This document shows, piece by piece, positions 42,069 to 51,274 of a stretch of 64,000 bases of DNA (position 1 is its first letter; each line of letters begins with the position of its first letter). The translations under genes were made by a program, and so were the position numbers. The DNA comes from Nitrospira sp. (GTDB taxonomy: Bacteria; Nitrospirota; Nitrospiria; Nitrospirales; Nitrospiraceae), in NCBI GenBank assembly GCA_024760525.1, contig CP060499.1, positions 1,178,001-1,242,000 on the forward strand. The letters are read 5' to 3'. Below the pieces are notes generated by a model that was not told where the DNA came from, made no database searches, and saw only the letters and a list, made by a program, of their open reading frames with translations.

Positions 42069-43455
42069 AGACGGTGCTGAAATCCAGATCCCGCGCGACG
42101 AAGATCGTCCCGCGGTCGCCCTGGTTCTTGTAGAGCGTGGGTTTGATGTTAATGGTGGATTGGAGGATGAGTTCCGCCATGCGATTCCCCGTCGTAGCGG
42201 AATGTTGATAGATCCCGAGACTTTGCGCGCCCCCGCCGCCGGCCTGCGTTGCGGTCGCCAAACCGATCCCATCCTGGACGAGCGAGAGAAGAAAGGCCGC
42301 GCCCAAACGGTCCCACCAATGATTATCCACGACACCTACCAATCCGGAGGTGCCGAGCGCGTCGGAGGCTGGTGAATTGAGATTGATAACAACTCCAGTC
42401 GGCGTCTTGACCCTCGTCCAGAGAAGAAAGAGACGGCGCTGGCCTTGCGCCATTGTCGCCGCATATTCGCCGACCGCTTCCGATCCTCGTTCGAGGAGCA
42501 CGACGCGACCGTTGTCGCTATACACATCGCTGTTCAAGACACAGGTCGCCATGCCGGCGACTTCATTGATCACACGGACGGTCATGGCACAGTCGATGGT
42601 TCTACCTTTTGGCAAGATCAGGTTGCGATCACCCAAGAGACCGGCCTGGACTTTTGGTGTGTCCGATGGCGTTAGGAGTCCACCAATGGGACCGGATCCG
42701 CTGGCCGCAGGACCGGGTGGGGCTGCGAGCCCGACGCTTGTCACTCCAATCGAAGGGCCGCTGGGTCCGCCCATGTATCCAGTCGACGGAGGTGTCGAGC
42801 TGCCTGTGTCTGTCGCCGTGCTGACAGGAATCGCTGGTCCGCCCAACATGCTCGTGGACCCCATCGCGTCCGGCTGTCTCGCGCCGTTGAGAAGCTCGCG
42901 TACCAAGGAGAGGGCTGCGTCTGGTCCGGTTCCCGCTTGTTGAGTCCGGGGAATGTCCGAAGGAGGGGAGTTTGTCACTAGGACTTCCCCACCGAACCGG
43001 CTGGAAGAGCGTGTGCTGAGTGATGCGTTGCCTTGTGTCGTGTCAGCAGCAAGCGCCATTGGTCGACTTCCGTCATCGATTCCTCTGTCGCGTGGCGAGC
43101 GCATCACATGTTCAGCGGACGCGACAGGCGACTGGCTGGTCAATCGCACGAATGACGTTGTGTGTTGAGGTGGCAGGGGATCGGTCTCAAAGACCCGCCT
43201 CAGTCCGACTTGAGCCGGTTTGTTCTCTACCTTTGCGGCCCGTTCCTCATTTGTCACTTCCGCCTTCCGCTTCGCACTCCAGCTATTGGCGGCGAAGACG
43301 AGTCCCACCACTACTACGATGGCCATCACGACCAGGAACGCTGCGCGCGCCGCTGTCTCGTTCCTGCCACCGGCGTGGTGGTTGACCGACACGATTCCAT
43401 CCACAGCGGGTGTCTTTTGTTCAGCTCGCTCTCTCGACTCGTGTGGTTGTTCCAT
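42049..43455 (-). CDS. virB10: VirB10/TrbI channel protein
   Basis: A 468-residue protein with a cytoplasmic N-terminus, one membrane helix (AAFLVVMAIVVVVGLVFAA), a Pro/Gly/Ser-rich periplasmic stretch and the C-terminal TrbI domain (LPKGRTIDCAMTVRVINEVA, CVLNSDVYSDNGRVVLLERG, SPASDALGTSGLVGVVD). It spans both membranes and senses ATPase energy. AAGGA lies six bases before ATG 43455; the frame reaching 43725 is antisense-like extension inside virB9. Confidence 0.94.
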   Translation of the reverse strand: MEQPHESRERAEQKTPAVDGIVSVNHHAGGRNETAARAAFLVVMAIVVVVGLVFAANSWSAKRKAEVTNEERAAKVENKPAQVGLRRVFETDPLPPQHTTSFVRLTSQSPVASAEHVMRSPRDRGIDDGSRPMALAADTTQGNASLSTRSSSRFGGEVLVTNSPPSDIPRTQQAGTGPDAALSLVRELLNGARQPDAMGSTSMLGGPAIPVSTATDTGSSTPPSTGYMGGPSGPSIGVTSVGLAAPPGPAASGSGPIGGLLTPSDTPKVQAGLLGDRNLILPKGRTIDCAMTVRVINEVAGMATCVLNSDVYSDNGRVVLLERGSEAVGEYAATMAQGQRRLFLLWTRVKTPTGVVINLNSPASDALGTSGLVGVVDNHWWDRLGAAFLLSLVQDGIGLATATQAGGGGAQSLGIYQHSATTGNRMAELILQSTINIKPTLYKNQGDRGTIFVARDLDFSTVYELHPH

Positions 43456-43465
43456 CCTCGTTCCT

Positions 43466-44392
43466 TCAGCGTAGCGTCCTGGTAATACCTGAGACGGTGG
43501 TTCCTTCGATGGCGGGCACGCCGGTCTTGTCGTAGGCGTCATTCCAGATGCCGACCACGGCATCGCCCAAGCGCAACACAAACCGCCGCCCCATTCGCTG
43601 CACGACGGCGAGCTCCTTCTCCATGTGAAAATTGATGCGAGTTTCTTCGCCCAACGGCGAGAAGTAAAAGATGGCGGGGATCTCGCGATTGGGAGGAAAC
43701 AGAAAATAGGTAAAGCGGCCGTCATCGAATACGAGCGCGGGGGCGATATCGTCTCCTCCCGGAAGCACCTCCATCGAATAGGACCAATTGCGCGGTTCGG
43801 GTGTAAAAGAGCCCAGCCGCTCGGCGAGCACGTCGGCCTTGTCGCGAGCTTGTTTTGCGCGATGGGCCGAGGCTTGCATCGCCGTCATGGCGGCATGGTG
43901 TGACGGAATCAGCGGATACCGGAAAATGACGCGGTACATCGGCTCATCTTTTTCGCGTGGCCCCTGCCTGGCGTTCTGCTTTCGTTCGATACGATGGTCT
44001 CCCACGACGGTGAACTCTAGGCTGTAGTCCCGCTTGTCTGTGCGGATTTCCAGATTGTTGTGCGTCGCATGGTCTTTGGGCTTGATCCAGACCTGATTGG
44101 TCCCGATATCGGCCCTGATGCACCATTCTGCTTCCGACTTCGCACAGTCCGCGAGAAAGCCACTGCCGGCGATGACGATGTGTTCGTCGTCTCCCAGGAC
44201 AACGCGCGTGACGACACCACGGCGCACCGTCACGCGGGTCACCTCATCACGTTGATAGGTCACGTAACGCACTCGCTGATCTCCGTCGCCAGGCTCCGGG
44301 ACCTCCGCCGCGTCCGATGAGGTTCCTGAACAGAGAAGGACGACGGTGAGACATATCGTGATCGACCCTGTGTGTTTGTTCATGACGTGCAT
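43466..44392 (-). CDS. virB9: VirB9/TrbG outer core protein
   Basis: A 308-residue periplasmic protein with signal peptide (SITICLTVVLLCSGTSSDAA), an N-terminal VirB9 domain (VVTRVVLGDDEHIVIAGSGF, HNNLEIRTDKRDYSLEF) and the C-terminal outer-membrane-complex domain (ALVFDDGRFTYFLFPPNREI, FVLRLGDAVVGIWND). It forms the outer core with VirB7 and VirB10. The first ATG is preceded by GGGAG; ATG 44383 is possible. No virB7 was recognised beside it. Confidence 0.93.
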   Translation of the reverse strand: MHVMNKHTGSITICLTVVLLCSGTSSDAAEVPEPGDGDQRVRYVTYQRDEVTRVTVRRGVVTRVVLGDDEHIVIAGSGFLADCAKSEAEWCIRADIGTNQVWIKPKDHATHNNLEIRTDKRDYSLEFTVVGDHRIERKQNARQGPREKDEPMYRVIFRYPLIPSHHAAMTAMQASAHRAKQARDKADVLAERLGSFTPEPRNWSYSMEVLPGGDDIAPALVFDDGRFTYFLFPPNREIPAIFYFSPLGEETRINFHMEKELAVVQRMGRRFVLRLGDAVVGIWNDAYDKTGVPAIEGTTVSGITRTLR

Positions 44393-44405
44393 GACCAGAC
44401 TCTCC

Positions 44406-45161
44406 CTATTTCTTCTCGACCATCGACAGGACCGACGTCGGCGGCGTCATCGTCCCGATTTCCGCGTCGACCCGATAGCCCGTCACTTTGTAGCCCAGCG
44501 GGTTCTGTATCAGATCCTTTTCCTGCCCTTTCATCGTGTGGCGGTACTCGAACGAGACCGTCGCGATGAAATACTGCGGCGGCTCGACGCTGTGAGCGTC
44601 CGTCCGCTTTACCGTCTTCTCGAATCGCACCGTGGCTTTCGGACCAATCGCATCGCTCTGAACGGTCACGCTCAAGACATTCACGCGCCATTCGATACCG
44701 GTCCCTAACTGCTTATCGCGGGCGTGCACGCCGTCAAAGAGGCCTGCGTAGTCTCGACCGATCTCATCCGTACTCATCGCCAAGACCTGGTCGTAGTCGG
44801 CTTGGAGGAGCCGGTACGAGTAAGATTCTCGTGCGATCACGTATTTCTGCGTCCAATGTTTATCCAGCAATTCCTGATATCCCAGCACGGTCCGATCATC
44901 TGCCGCGCTCACCAGCTCCACGTTGCCGCTGGCGCGATCGATTGCGAAGACATAGGGGACGGTGGTTTTGATCGGCGCCAGACAGGCGATGCCTATCCCT
45001 AAGATCAGGGCCAGAGCGCAGGCGGTCCCCGCGACCCACCAGGCCTTTCGTTCCGACGCCTCTAGCCTCAGCCGCCAGTCGGTATCCCAGTCGCGACCCT
45101 GATCGTAGAATTGCGGTTCGTCCGCTACACTCACGAGTGAGGAATCCGTCTTGTTTGTCAT
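44406..45161 (-). CDS. virB8: VirB8/TrbF assembly protein
   Basis: A 251-residue bitopic inner-membrane protein: short cytoplasmic N-terminus, membrane helix (AWWVAGTACALALILGIGIA), periplasmic NTF2-like domain (TVPYVFAIDRASGNVELV, ARESYSYRLLQADYDQVLAM, VRFEKTVKRTDAHSVEPPQY, NPLGYKVTGYRVDAEI). It nucleates assembly of the type IV channel. I use ATG 45161; a GTG three codons upstream is the other option. Confidence 0.93.
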   Translation of the reverse strand: MTNKTDSSLVSVADEPQFYDQGRDWDTDWRLRLEASERKAWWVAGTACALALILGIGIACLAPIKTTVPYVFAIDRASGNVELVSAADDRTVLGYQELLDKHWTQKYVIARESYSYRLLQADYDQVLAMSTDEIGRDYAGLFDGVHARDKQLGTGIEWRVNVLSVTVQSDAIGPKATVRFEKTVKRTDAHSVEPPQYFIATVSFEYRHTMKGQEKDLIQNPLGYKVTGYRVDAEIGTMTPPTSVLSMVEKK

Positions 45162-45198
45162 CTCAGCCACTTTCTTGTCCTCTGTCTGATGGGCAGGA

Positions 45199-45924
45199 CT
45201 ACGGCGTCCAGGGAGCCATGTGGTCGAAGGTCCGGGACGTGCCGGGGGCCAACATCTTAAGCACTCGTTCTTGCTGTTCCTGTTGCGCGGCTTTTTCTTC
45301 CGCCTCGATCATGGATTTCATCGTCAGGATGCGGTTCGTGTCGTTGCTCACCTGGGCCTGCTCCGCTGCGATCCGGCCATTGAGTTCCAGAATCCCTTTT
45401 TCGTCCTCGGTCTGATTGATGCGAGTCGTCAAAGCCCGGATCTGCTGCATACGGCCGAGCAGCATCTGATAGGTGTTCGCGTAATAGGCCTGACTTTGGG
45501 GCGTCTGGTTCAGCATGTTTTGACAGATGCGCAGGGCATCACCGGTCTTGCCTTCGCAGTTATAGATCATGCGATTGTGACGGATGATCTGCGCCGCCGC
45601 GGTCAGGCCCTGAACCCCACCAGACCGAATCGCATGGTAGACAGCGTTGACGTCGGAGGGGACGACTCCGGCCAAGGTCAGATTGTTCAAGAGACTCCCC
45701 ATGTTGCGGGAACCCATGATCGCGTGAATTTGCTGGTCGGCTTGGAGGATCTGTTGCTGCATTTGCTGAAACTGTTGTATCCAGGCGAGGGCTTGCACGA
45801 TGGATTGCACGAGATTTGCCGTGTCGATGACGGGAATTCCCGTGGTGTGGGCTTTCGACGTTGGACTCACGACGATCATCAGGGCAATGCCGATCGCTAT
45901 CACTGTGCGTTTCATGCGGGACAT
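45199..45924 (-). CDS. virB5: VirB5/TrbJ-like pilus protein
   Basis: A 241-residue exported protein (signal ending at SPTSKA) with long Gln-rich helices (AWIQQFQQMQQQILQADQQI, GRMQQIRALTTRINQTEDEK, AAEQAQVSNDTNRIL), typical of TrbJ/VirB5, the minor pilus tip adhesin. Two Cys (NCEGKTGDALRICQN) may form a disulphide. AAGGAG before the ATG. Its order, after virB6 instead of between B4 and B6, is the Trb-like order. Confidence 0.88.
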   Translation of the reverse strand: MSRMKRTVIAIGIALMIVVSPTSKAHTTGIPVIDTANLVQSIVQALAWIQQFQQMQQQILQADQQIHAIMGSRNMGSLLNNLTLAGVVPSDVNAVYHAIRSGGVQGLTAAAQIIRHNRMIYNCEGKTGDALRICQNMLNQTPQSQAYYANTYQMLLGRMQQIRALTTRINQTEDEKGILELNGRIAAEQAQVSNDTNRILTMKSMIEAEEKAAQQEQQERVLKMLAPGTSRTFDHMAPWTP

Positions 45925-45927
45925 GGT

Positions 45928-46974
45928 TTACTCCTTACGCGAGACGCTGTTGCGTAACCGCTCCAACGAGGCCCGTTGATAGAGGTCACTCCCTGGCTGG
46001 TTCCTCACGGCAGGCAGTGCGCTCAGCAGGGCGCGAGCCACCGCGGTTCGCGGTCCACTCAAGGAACCCCCGGTGGAGACCATGGCTGATGGGATCAACC
46101 GACTCAGACCGGACGTGACGCCGTGCAGTAGAACCATTCCTCTCCTGGTGGCATCACCGGCTGGGTTTCCCAACGAGAGGCCTCCGGCCAAACTCGCCCC
46201 CAGCGACGCGACGTGCAGCAAGACATAGGCGGCGGTGATGGAGAGAAACAGCAGGCCGACGACATCCGCCAGAATGGAGGAGGCAGAATAGGCCTGCAGC
46301 ACATGCAGACAGGCATTTCGCAGAAGGCTCGCGAGAAAGGTGATGACCGCCATGATGAGGATATTCGTAAAGACCGCGACCAGCGAGCTGGACAGCCAGT
46401 TCTCCGCATAGCGCTGCGTGACCGGAAACATCGCGCAGAAGATGAAGGCGGGTCCGACCGAGAGCAGCAGGGCGAGGCTCACTTTCGCGACGAGAAAGAG
46501 CCCCATCGCAACAAAGGCCATCACGATCGAAGCCGTGGCGCAGATTGCGCCCGCGATAAACAGTGAGAATTGCGGCATCAGTCCAGAACTTGCTTCCGTG
46601 AACAGGGTTTCCATGAGCGTCGTAAAAGGGTTCGCCATCTGATCAATGGTCCCTCCCATCGACAGCGCTCCGCCGAAAGCGGAGGCGAAGGCCTCTTGAA
46701 TCCCGTCCAACCCTTCTTTCACGAGGCTCCGATACTGTGGTCCGTTCAACGTCAGCCCAGTGATGAGCGCCACGCGAAACCACCGCCACACAAGCGCGGT
46801 AACCGGTTCCTGCACGTCGCCGCGCAACACCTGTAAGCCGGTCCACATCACATAGAGCGTCACCGCCGTCACTGCGATCGGTGTGAGCACTCCGATGACG
46901 GCATCGCTGGAGGTCACGACGTAGTGGTCCAACGCGTTATTGACCGACTGCTCGATGTAGGTCGCCATCCCCAT
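45928..46974 (-). CDS. virB6: VirB6/TrbL polytopic channel protein
   Basis: A 348-residue inner-membrane protein with about six hydrophobic segments (AVIGVLTPIAVTAVTLYVMW, FSLFIAGAICATASIVMAFV, LALLLSVGPAFIFCAMFPVT, LVAVFTNILIMAVITFLASL and others) and the central R-Y-x-x-N-W motif (QRYAENWLSS), characteristic of TrbL/VirB6. It forms part of the inner-membrane DNA route. The starts MGMATYIE at 46974 and MATYIE at 46968 are both possible. Confidence 0.92.
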   Translation of the reverse strand: MGMATYIEQSVNNALDHYVVTSSDAVIGVLTPIAVTAVTLYVMWTGLQVLRGDVQEPVTALVWRWFRVALITGLTLNGPQYRSLVKEGLDGIQEAFASAFGGALSMGGTIDQMANPFTTLMETLFTEASSGLMPQFSLFIAGAICATASIVMAFVAMGLFLVAKVSLALLLSVGPAFIFCAMFPVTQRYAENWLSSSLVAVFTNILIMAVITFLASLLRNACLHVLQAYSASSILADVVGLLFLSITAAYVLLHVASLGASLAGGLSLGNPAGDATRRGMVLLHGVTSGLSRLIPSAMVSTGGSLSGPRTAVARALLSALPAVRNQPGSDLYQRASLERLRNSVSRKE

Positions 46975-46983
46975 AAGTGTCCT

Positions 46984-49494
46984 CTACGTTGCTCCTCTTC
47001 CGTTCTCACGTCGGAGGCGTTTCCGTGCTGCGATACGCTCATGGAACAGAGGCAGCCAGACTGTGGGATCATCACCCACTTCGGCTCGGATCTGGTCCAA
47101 CAACGTCACGTTGTCCGTCGTGCCGGATAGGACATTCAATAGATCCGGCATGCTGCCTAGGTCGAATTGCACGATCGCGGAGCTGTGGCCCTGCTTCACG
47201 AGAAACAGGCGGCTCGCTTCCCCGAGATTCTTAATGATGTGAAATTCCGCCTCCGTGACTTTGAACCCCTCCACATAGTCCTCACGGTCGGCGCGAGGAT
47301 TGGGCAAGAAGATTTGCGTCACGCTCTGTTCGACCATTGTTTTCCCGATCGGATGTCCCAGCACATCCGAGGGCGATTGCGTCACGAAGACGCCGAGGCC
47401 GGATTGTTTTCGAATGGTCTTCTGTTTGTTGAAGGCGAAGTCCGCGAACACCGGATCTCGCAGCGGCTTCCAGAATTCCTCCATGACATAGATGAAGGGC
47501 TCGCCCGTGATCAGTCGTTCGGTCAAATGGAGCAGATAAGCCATGATCGGGGTTCGAACTTCGGGATCATCCAGAAAGTCTGTATAGTCATATCCGAATA
47601 GTCGTGCCTCGCTGGTATTGTGGGTCTCATGCGGATTGTCGAATGCCCAGCCCAGCGAGTGACCGCGGGTCCAACGCTTCAACCGCGCCCGCACACTCTG
47701 GTCGCCAGTCGCAGATAGGTTCTGACGGAGGAGGGACAGACAACGCAGGTCCGGTGAGACCGCCTCACTCATCACCGTCTGCACGGCCTGGCTGATCTCG
47801 GTTTGCTCATTCGCGGTGAGCCGTGGAATCTCGTCACCAGGTTGTTTGACGAGTTGTGCCACCAGCTGTTCGCAGAATTGCCAATTCTGGGGGTTGGGTT
47901 CGAGCTGCAAGGGATTGAAGCCGGTTGGTCTTCCGCGTTTCAGGGACTCATACTTCCCGCCCATCGCCCGAATGCCGATCTCCGCGCCGCGATCTTTGTC
48001 GAAGACCACGCAGCGGAGGCCCTGGTACTTGGTGGCGAAGGCCAAGAGAGACAATTCAAGCGCGGTCTTGCCCACACCCGTGCTGCCGCAGATAAATGTA
48101 TTGCCGGGATACTTTTCATCGCGTGAATCCCGGTCCTCCGGGGACGCGTGAAAGTTGAAATAGTAGGGCTGCCCGCTCGGGGTCTTGAACAGGGCCAAGG
48201 CTTCGCCCCAGGGATTGCCGGCTCGTTTGCCGCGCGCAAAGTTGTGAAAGGGACTGAGGCAGACAAAGTTTCGGCTCGTTATGACAGCTTCGCGGGGCCG
48301 CAGACTCCAGTTCCCTGGTAACTGCGCGAACCAGGCACATTCGGGGATCACATCCACCCGCGCCATCTTGAAACCCGGCCCATCCTGAAACGTGGCCCGT
48401 GCGTCGGCAAGAGCGGTGCTCACCGATTCCAGCGTGTTGCCAAAGATCGCCAGACTGTAATGGTACTGGCCCAGATCGATGAGTCCGCTCTGCAGATCAT
48501 CCGCGGCTTGGTCCATCTGTTCGATCTCGCGCGTCGCCGCGTCTTCCGACGCGATCAAATGTCCTTTCTGATTGGCAAGCGATTTGAGGGCCGCACGTTT
48601 GTTAAGGCATGAGAAGCTCTGGGTTTCGATGTACTCGGCATCGCTATAGAGCAAGCCGTTGTTCATGCCCGGCTCAGAGAACGGGGGGTATTCCTGCATG
48701 TCGAGAAACCCGGCGAATTTCCGTTCGCGCGGGTGCCAGATTTCCATCATGCCCGTCCGGTCGCCGAAGTGCAGGCGTGAAGTAGGGAGATACGACGCCA
48801 GGGGCGCCCGGCGCAGGGGGATTTCCTCCCAGACTCCATTGATGAGGTAGCCGAGAAAGGCCAGCTGGTCGGAGTACACGTTGTCCTGTTTCGTATAGGT
48901 GCCGAGGCGTGTGGGCCCATAGCGGCTCAGACTTGCTTCGAGCTGTTTGCCCATGTCTTCCAGGATGGTCAGCTGTCCGGTCTCCTGCTCTCGTCGTTGG
49001 GCAAGGGTGCGCGTGCCCATGCGAGTGAAGAAGCTTGCGATCTTGGAAGGAAACGGTCGGTACAACAGGGACAGGTACAACTCCGTCGCCATTTGTCGAT
49101 GCTGTTCAAACGACCCATAGTAGCGGTCGGTCAGGCTTTGACAGAACGGATTGGTTGAGATGCCTTCTAACCGCTCAGTGACGACCCGCCGAATTTTATG
49201 GGACCAAACGGCAAAGGAACCGCCACCCAGGGATCGGAGAAACTGGTGCAGCGCTTCTTTGCGAAGCAGGACTTCTGCACGATCCGACGTTTCGAACGTG
49301 ATCCCCTCCAGTTTCCAACAGGCGAGGTATTCGCCGCCGGTCAATGTGAGGACGGTGGGCGTGATCGCCGTGCCCAGCGGGATATAGTCACTCGCGGGAA
49401 TCTGCGCAGACGCGGCTTTTGTGAGGGCGACTCTGGTTCTCATCAACATAGGTCTATGACTCAACTTTTCCACTGTGATCGTCGTGTCTTCCAT
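46984..49494 (-). CDS. virB4: VirB4/TrbE secretion ATPase
   Basis: An 836-residue ATPase. The N-terminal CagE/TrbE domain (YIPLGTAITPTVLTLTGGEY, RREQETGQLTILEDMGKQLE) is followed by the ATPase domain with Walker A GSTGVGKTALELSLLAF, Walker B FIYVMEEFWKPLRD and a later FVTQSPSDVL motif. It energises pilus and channel assembly. The frame continues upstream to 49770 as antisense of virB3; I start at ATG 49494 (MEDTTITVEKLSH), overlapping virB3 by 34 bases. MLMRTRV slightly inside is an alternative start. Confidence 0.95.
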   Translation of the reverse strand: MEDTTITVEKLSHRPMLMRTRVALTKAASAQIPASDYIPLGTAITPTVLTLTGGEYLACWKLEGITFETSDRAEVLLRKEALHQFLRSLGGGSFAVWSHKIRRVVTERLEGISTNPFCQSLTDRYYGSFEQHRQMATELYLSLLYRPFPSKIASFFTRMGTRTLAQRREQETGQLTILEDMGKQLEASLSRYGPTRLGTYTKQDNVYSDQLAFLGYLINGVWEEIPLRRAPLASYLPTSRLHFGDRTGMMEIWHPRERKFAGFLDMQEYPPFSEPGMNNGLLYSDAEYIETQSFSCLNKRAALKSLANQKGHLIASEDAATREIEQMDQAADDLQSGLIDLGQYHYSLAIFGNTLESVSTALADARATFQDGPGFKMARVDVIPECAWFAQLPGNWSLRPREAVITSRNFVCLSPFHNFARGKRAGNPWGEALALFKTPSGQPYYFNFHASPEDRDSRDEKYPGNTFICGSTGVGKTALELSLLAFATKYQGLRCVVFDKDRGAEIGIRAMGGKYESLKRGRPTGFNPLQLEPNPQNWQFCEQLVAQLVKQPGDEIPRLTANEQTEISQAVQTVMSEAVSPDLRCLSLLRQNLSATGDQSVRARLKRWTRGHSLGWAFDNPHETHNTSEARLFGYDYTDFLDDPEVRTPIMAYLLHLTERLITGEPFIYVMEEFWKPLRDPVFADFAFNKQKTIRKQSGLGVFVTQSPSDVLGHPIGKTMVEQSVTQIFLPNPRADREDYVEGFKVTEAEFHIIKNLGEASRLFLVKQGHSSAIVQFDLGSMPDLLNVLSGTTDNVTLLDQIRAEVGDDPTVWLPLFHERIAARKRLRRENGRGAT

Positions 49495-49802
49495 GACAGG
49501 GGACCATAGGAAATGGCACTCCAGGTCGCGCGACTCGGTCCGTGCTGGAACCGCATACGCGCCCGCAGCATCACTTGGCGCAAGCGCTGATCGTCCGTCT
49601 TCGTCGTCTGCCGCATCCAGAGCACGATCGAGATTGCGATCAGCACAAGTCCCAGCGAGACGTAGCCGCTCACGAGGTAATACAGCCAGACCGATAACAA
49701 AAGCGCGAGACCACCGATCAGAATCAGCGGAACAATTGGCACGCCGCCCAACATCGCGGGCCTCGTGCAACCAGTGAAGATGGGATCGCGAAATCCGTCC
49801 AT
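49461..49802 (-). CDS. virB3: VirB3/TrbD
   Basis: A 113-residue inner-membrane protein with the family opening DPIFTGCTRPAMLGGVPIVP and two adjacent hydrophobic helices (LILIGGLALLLSVWLYYLV; LGLVLIAISIVLWM). VirB3 works with VirB4 in pilus assembly. It overlaps virB4 and follows virB2 by one base, so all three are coupled. Confidence 0.92.
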   Translation of the reverse strand: MDGFRDPIFTGCTRPAMLGGVPIVPLILIGGLALLLSVWLYYLVSGYVSLGLVLIAISIVLWMRQTTKTDDQRLRQVMLRARMRFQHGPSRATWSAISYGPLSWKTRRSQWKS

Positions 49803-49803
49803 G

Positions 49804-50157
49804 CTAGTTGATCAGCCAGGCCGCGATTCCCGCGGCACCGCCCACCAAGATTCCGCCAATCACGACGTTACTCACGTCGGACCATTGCGCGTGGCTGAAG
49901 GCCATTTTGAATCCCGCCCACATGATGGCGACGGTAAAGAGTGTCACGGCGACACTCGTCAGGACCGTTTGCACATTCTGCATCACCGTGTTCACCTTGG
50001 TGATCTGGGCCCAGACTGGGTCCGATTCCAACAGGATGACCACTCCAAGTAGCCAAGAGGCGGCCGCGATCAAACGCCCATTCCCTCGTCTGGCCTCTCT
50101 CCAGGTCCCTGAAATACGTTCCTTTGTCACTCCCGCTTCCGTCATCACGTCTTCCAT
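49804..50157 (-). CDS. virB2: VirB2/TrbC major pilin
   Basis: A 117-residue pilin precursor: long N-terminal signal (IAAASWLLGVVILLESDPVWA) and two hydrophobic helices (VLTSVAVTLFTVAIMWAGFK; VVIGGILVGGAAGIAAWLI). It is the first gene of the virB operon. The start at 50157 is set by AAAGGAAG; the long frame upstream to 50448 is not pilin-like. A six-base inverted repeat ATCCAA/TTGGAT around 50197-50217 lies in the leader and may be an operator. Confidence 0.92.
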   Translation of the reverse strand: MEDVMTEAGVTKERISGTWREARRGNGRLIAAASWLLGVVILLESDPVWAQITKVNTVMQNVQTVLTSVAVTLFTVAIMWAGFKMAFSHAQWSDVSNVVIGGILVGGAAGIAAWLIN

Positions 50158-50800
50158 CTTTTCTTCCTTTCTGTGAGAGGTTTCACCGCCGATATCCAAT
50201 ACTGCTATTTGGATTTCCATAGATGAACAGTTGGTTTCTGTCATGCCGAACGCCGGACCGTCAGGGGACACCGCCTTTCCGATGACCGCTCCATGCGGAT
50301 GTTTGATCCTCGCCGCTTGCATCCCACGGCGCCACGCAATGGCGTTGCCGCGGCTCTGTGATCTCTGCGGCGAGCCTGCATACCATTCTGTGCTCGCAGC
50401 ACTGTCCAAACGGGGGTGACATGTAGTGAGGTTCACTTTTTGGGTCAAGTCTGTGGTGACTACGTAGGTGCGGAGTTCACATGATTGAATTGTGTCGATG
50501 ACAACAGAGAAGTGTGTGCGTGTCGTTGTGGCAGAGATCGGTCTCCGTTATCGAACGGTACGCTCGCAATTCATTCTGAGGCGGTTAATCGAAATTGTTC
50601 AGCCATGGAAGGCCGGGTGTCCGTCGCACACGGATCGCCCGACGCAACGTCCGCGCCAGCACAGATCTGTCACGGCCGCCGCTAAGTCTCCATTCGCCCG
50701 TGCTGCTTCGGCAGTCCCGCCCTGTCACCTCCGTTGTCCTGCCCTGGCGCTTTGGTCTTTGCGAAAGCGCCAGTTCGTTCAACATGCAGGAGGTGCCACC
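50158..50800. other. Divergent control region between virB2 and the RadC-like gene
   Basis: About 640 bases without a supported gene. Contains the leader of the virB operon on the minus strand and, near the right end, a perfect 10-base hairpin (50744-50773) just before the radC ribosome site. The frame from 50492 continuous with radC is upstream extension, not needed for the gene. Confidence 0.5.
50744..50773 (+). repeat. Perfect 10-base hairpin before the RadC-like gene
   Basis: CTGGCGCTTT and AAAGCGCCAG around a ten-base loop, 28 bases upstream of the radC ATG. It may be an mRNA structure or operator; it lacks a T-run. Confidence 0.55.
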
Positions 50801-51274
50801 ATGGCTAAACAATCCGTTAACCGACTTTCCGTTCCACAGTTCATTCCGCGCTACCGTGTCACGCTCGTTTCTGAGGGTGGCCACACCGCTCCCTGCGGTC
50901 TTCTTCGCGATTCCGCTGCCGCGGCAGCGGCGCTGCGCCCATGCTTTGCCGGGCTCGATCGCGAGCAATTTCTCGTCTGTTGTCTCGATGCCAAGAACAC
51001 CAGTATTGGTGTGAACATCGTCTCGATCGGGTCGCTCACCCTCAGCATTGTTCACCCTCGGGAAGTTTTCAAAACCGCAATCCTTCTCAACGCCTGTGCG
51101 ATCATTGCCGTCCACAACCATCCGTCTGGAGATCCCACGCCGAGCCCTGAGGATAGGACGCTCACCAAACGCCTGCGCGAAGCTGGAGACGTACTAGGCA
51201 TCAGGCTGCTCGACCATCTCATTCTCGGTGACGACGGTCTCTACAGTTTTGCAGATCAGGGCTGGCCGCTCTGA
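50801..51274 (+). CDS. radC: RadC-like JAB-domain protein
   Basis: A 157-residue protein of the short RadC/DUF2466 type: REQFLVCCLDAKNTSIGVNI, REVFKTAILLNACAIIAVHN followed by HPSGDPTPSPED, giving the JAB metal site H-x-H-P-x-G-x-x-x-P-S-x-x-D. The N-terminal helix-hairpin part of chromosomal RadC is absent, as usual for versions carried on mobile elements. GCAGGAGG lies before ATG 50801. JAB folds include deubiquitinases, which is notable given the Ubl system in the same element, but RadC-type proteins are widespread on elements and no link is shown. Confidence 0.9.
   Translation: MAKQSVNRLSVPQFIPRYRVTLVSEGGHTAPCGLLRDSAAAAAALRPCFAGLDREQFLVCCLDAKNTSIGVNIVSIGSLTLSIVHPREVFKTAILLNACAIIAVHNHPSGDPTPSPEDRTLTKRLREAGDVLGIRLLDHLILGDDGLYSFADQGWPL

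Noticed and set aside
50492..50800. Extension of the RadC-like gene upstream to 50492
   Set aside because: The extension is basic, compositionally odd and lacks a ribosome site, whereas ATG 50801 follows GCAGGAGG.
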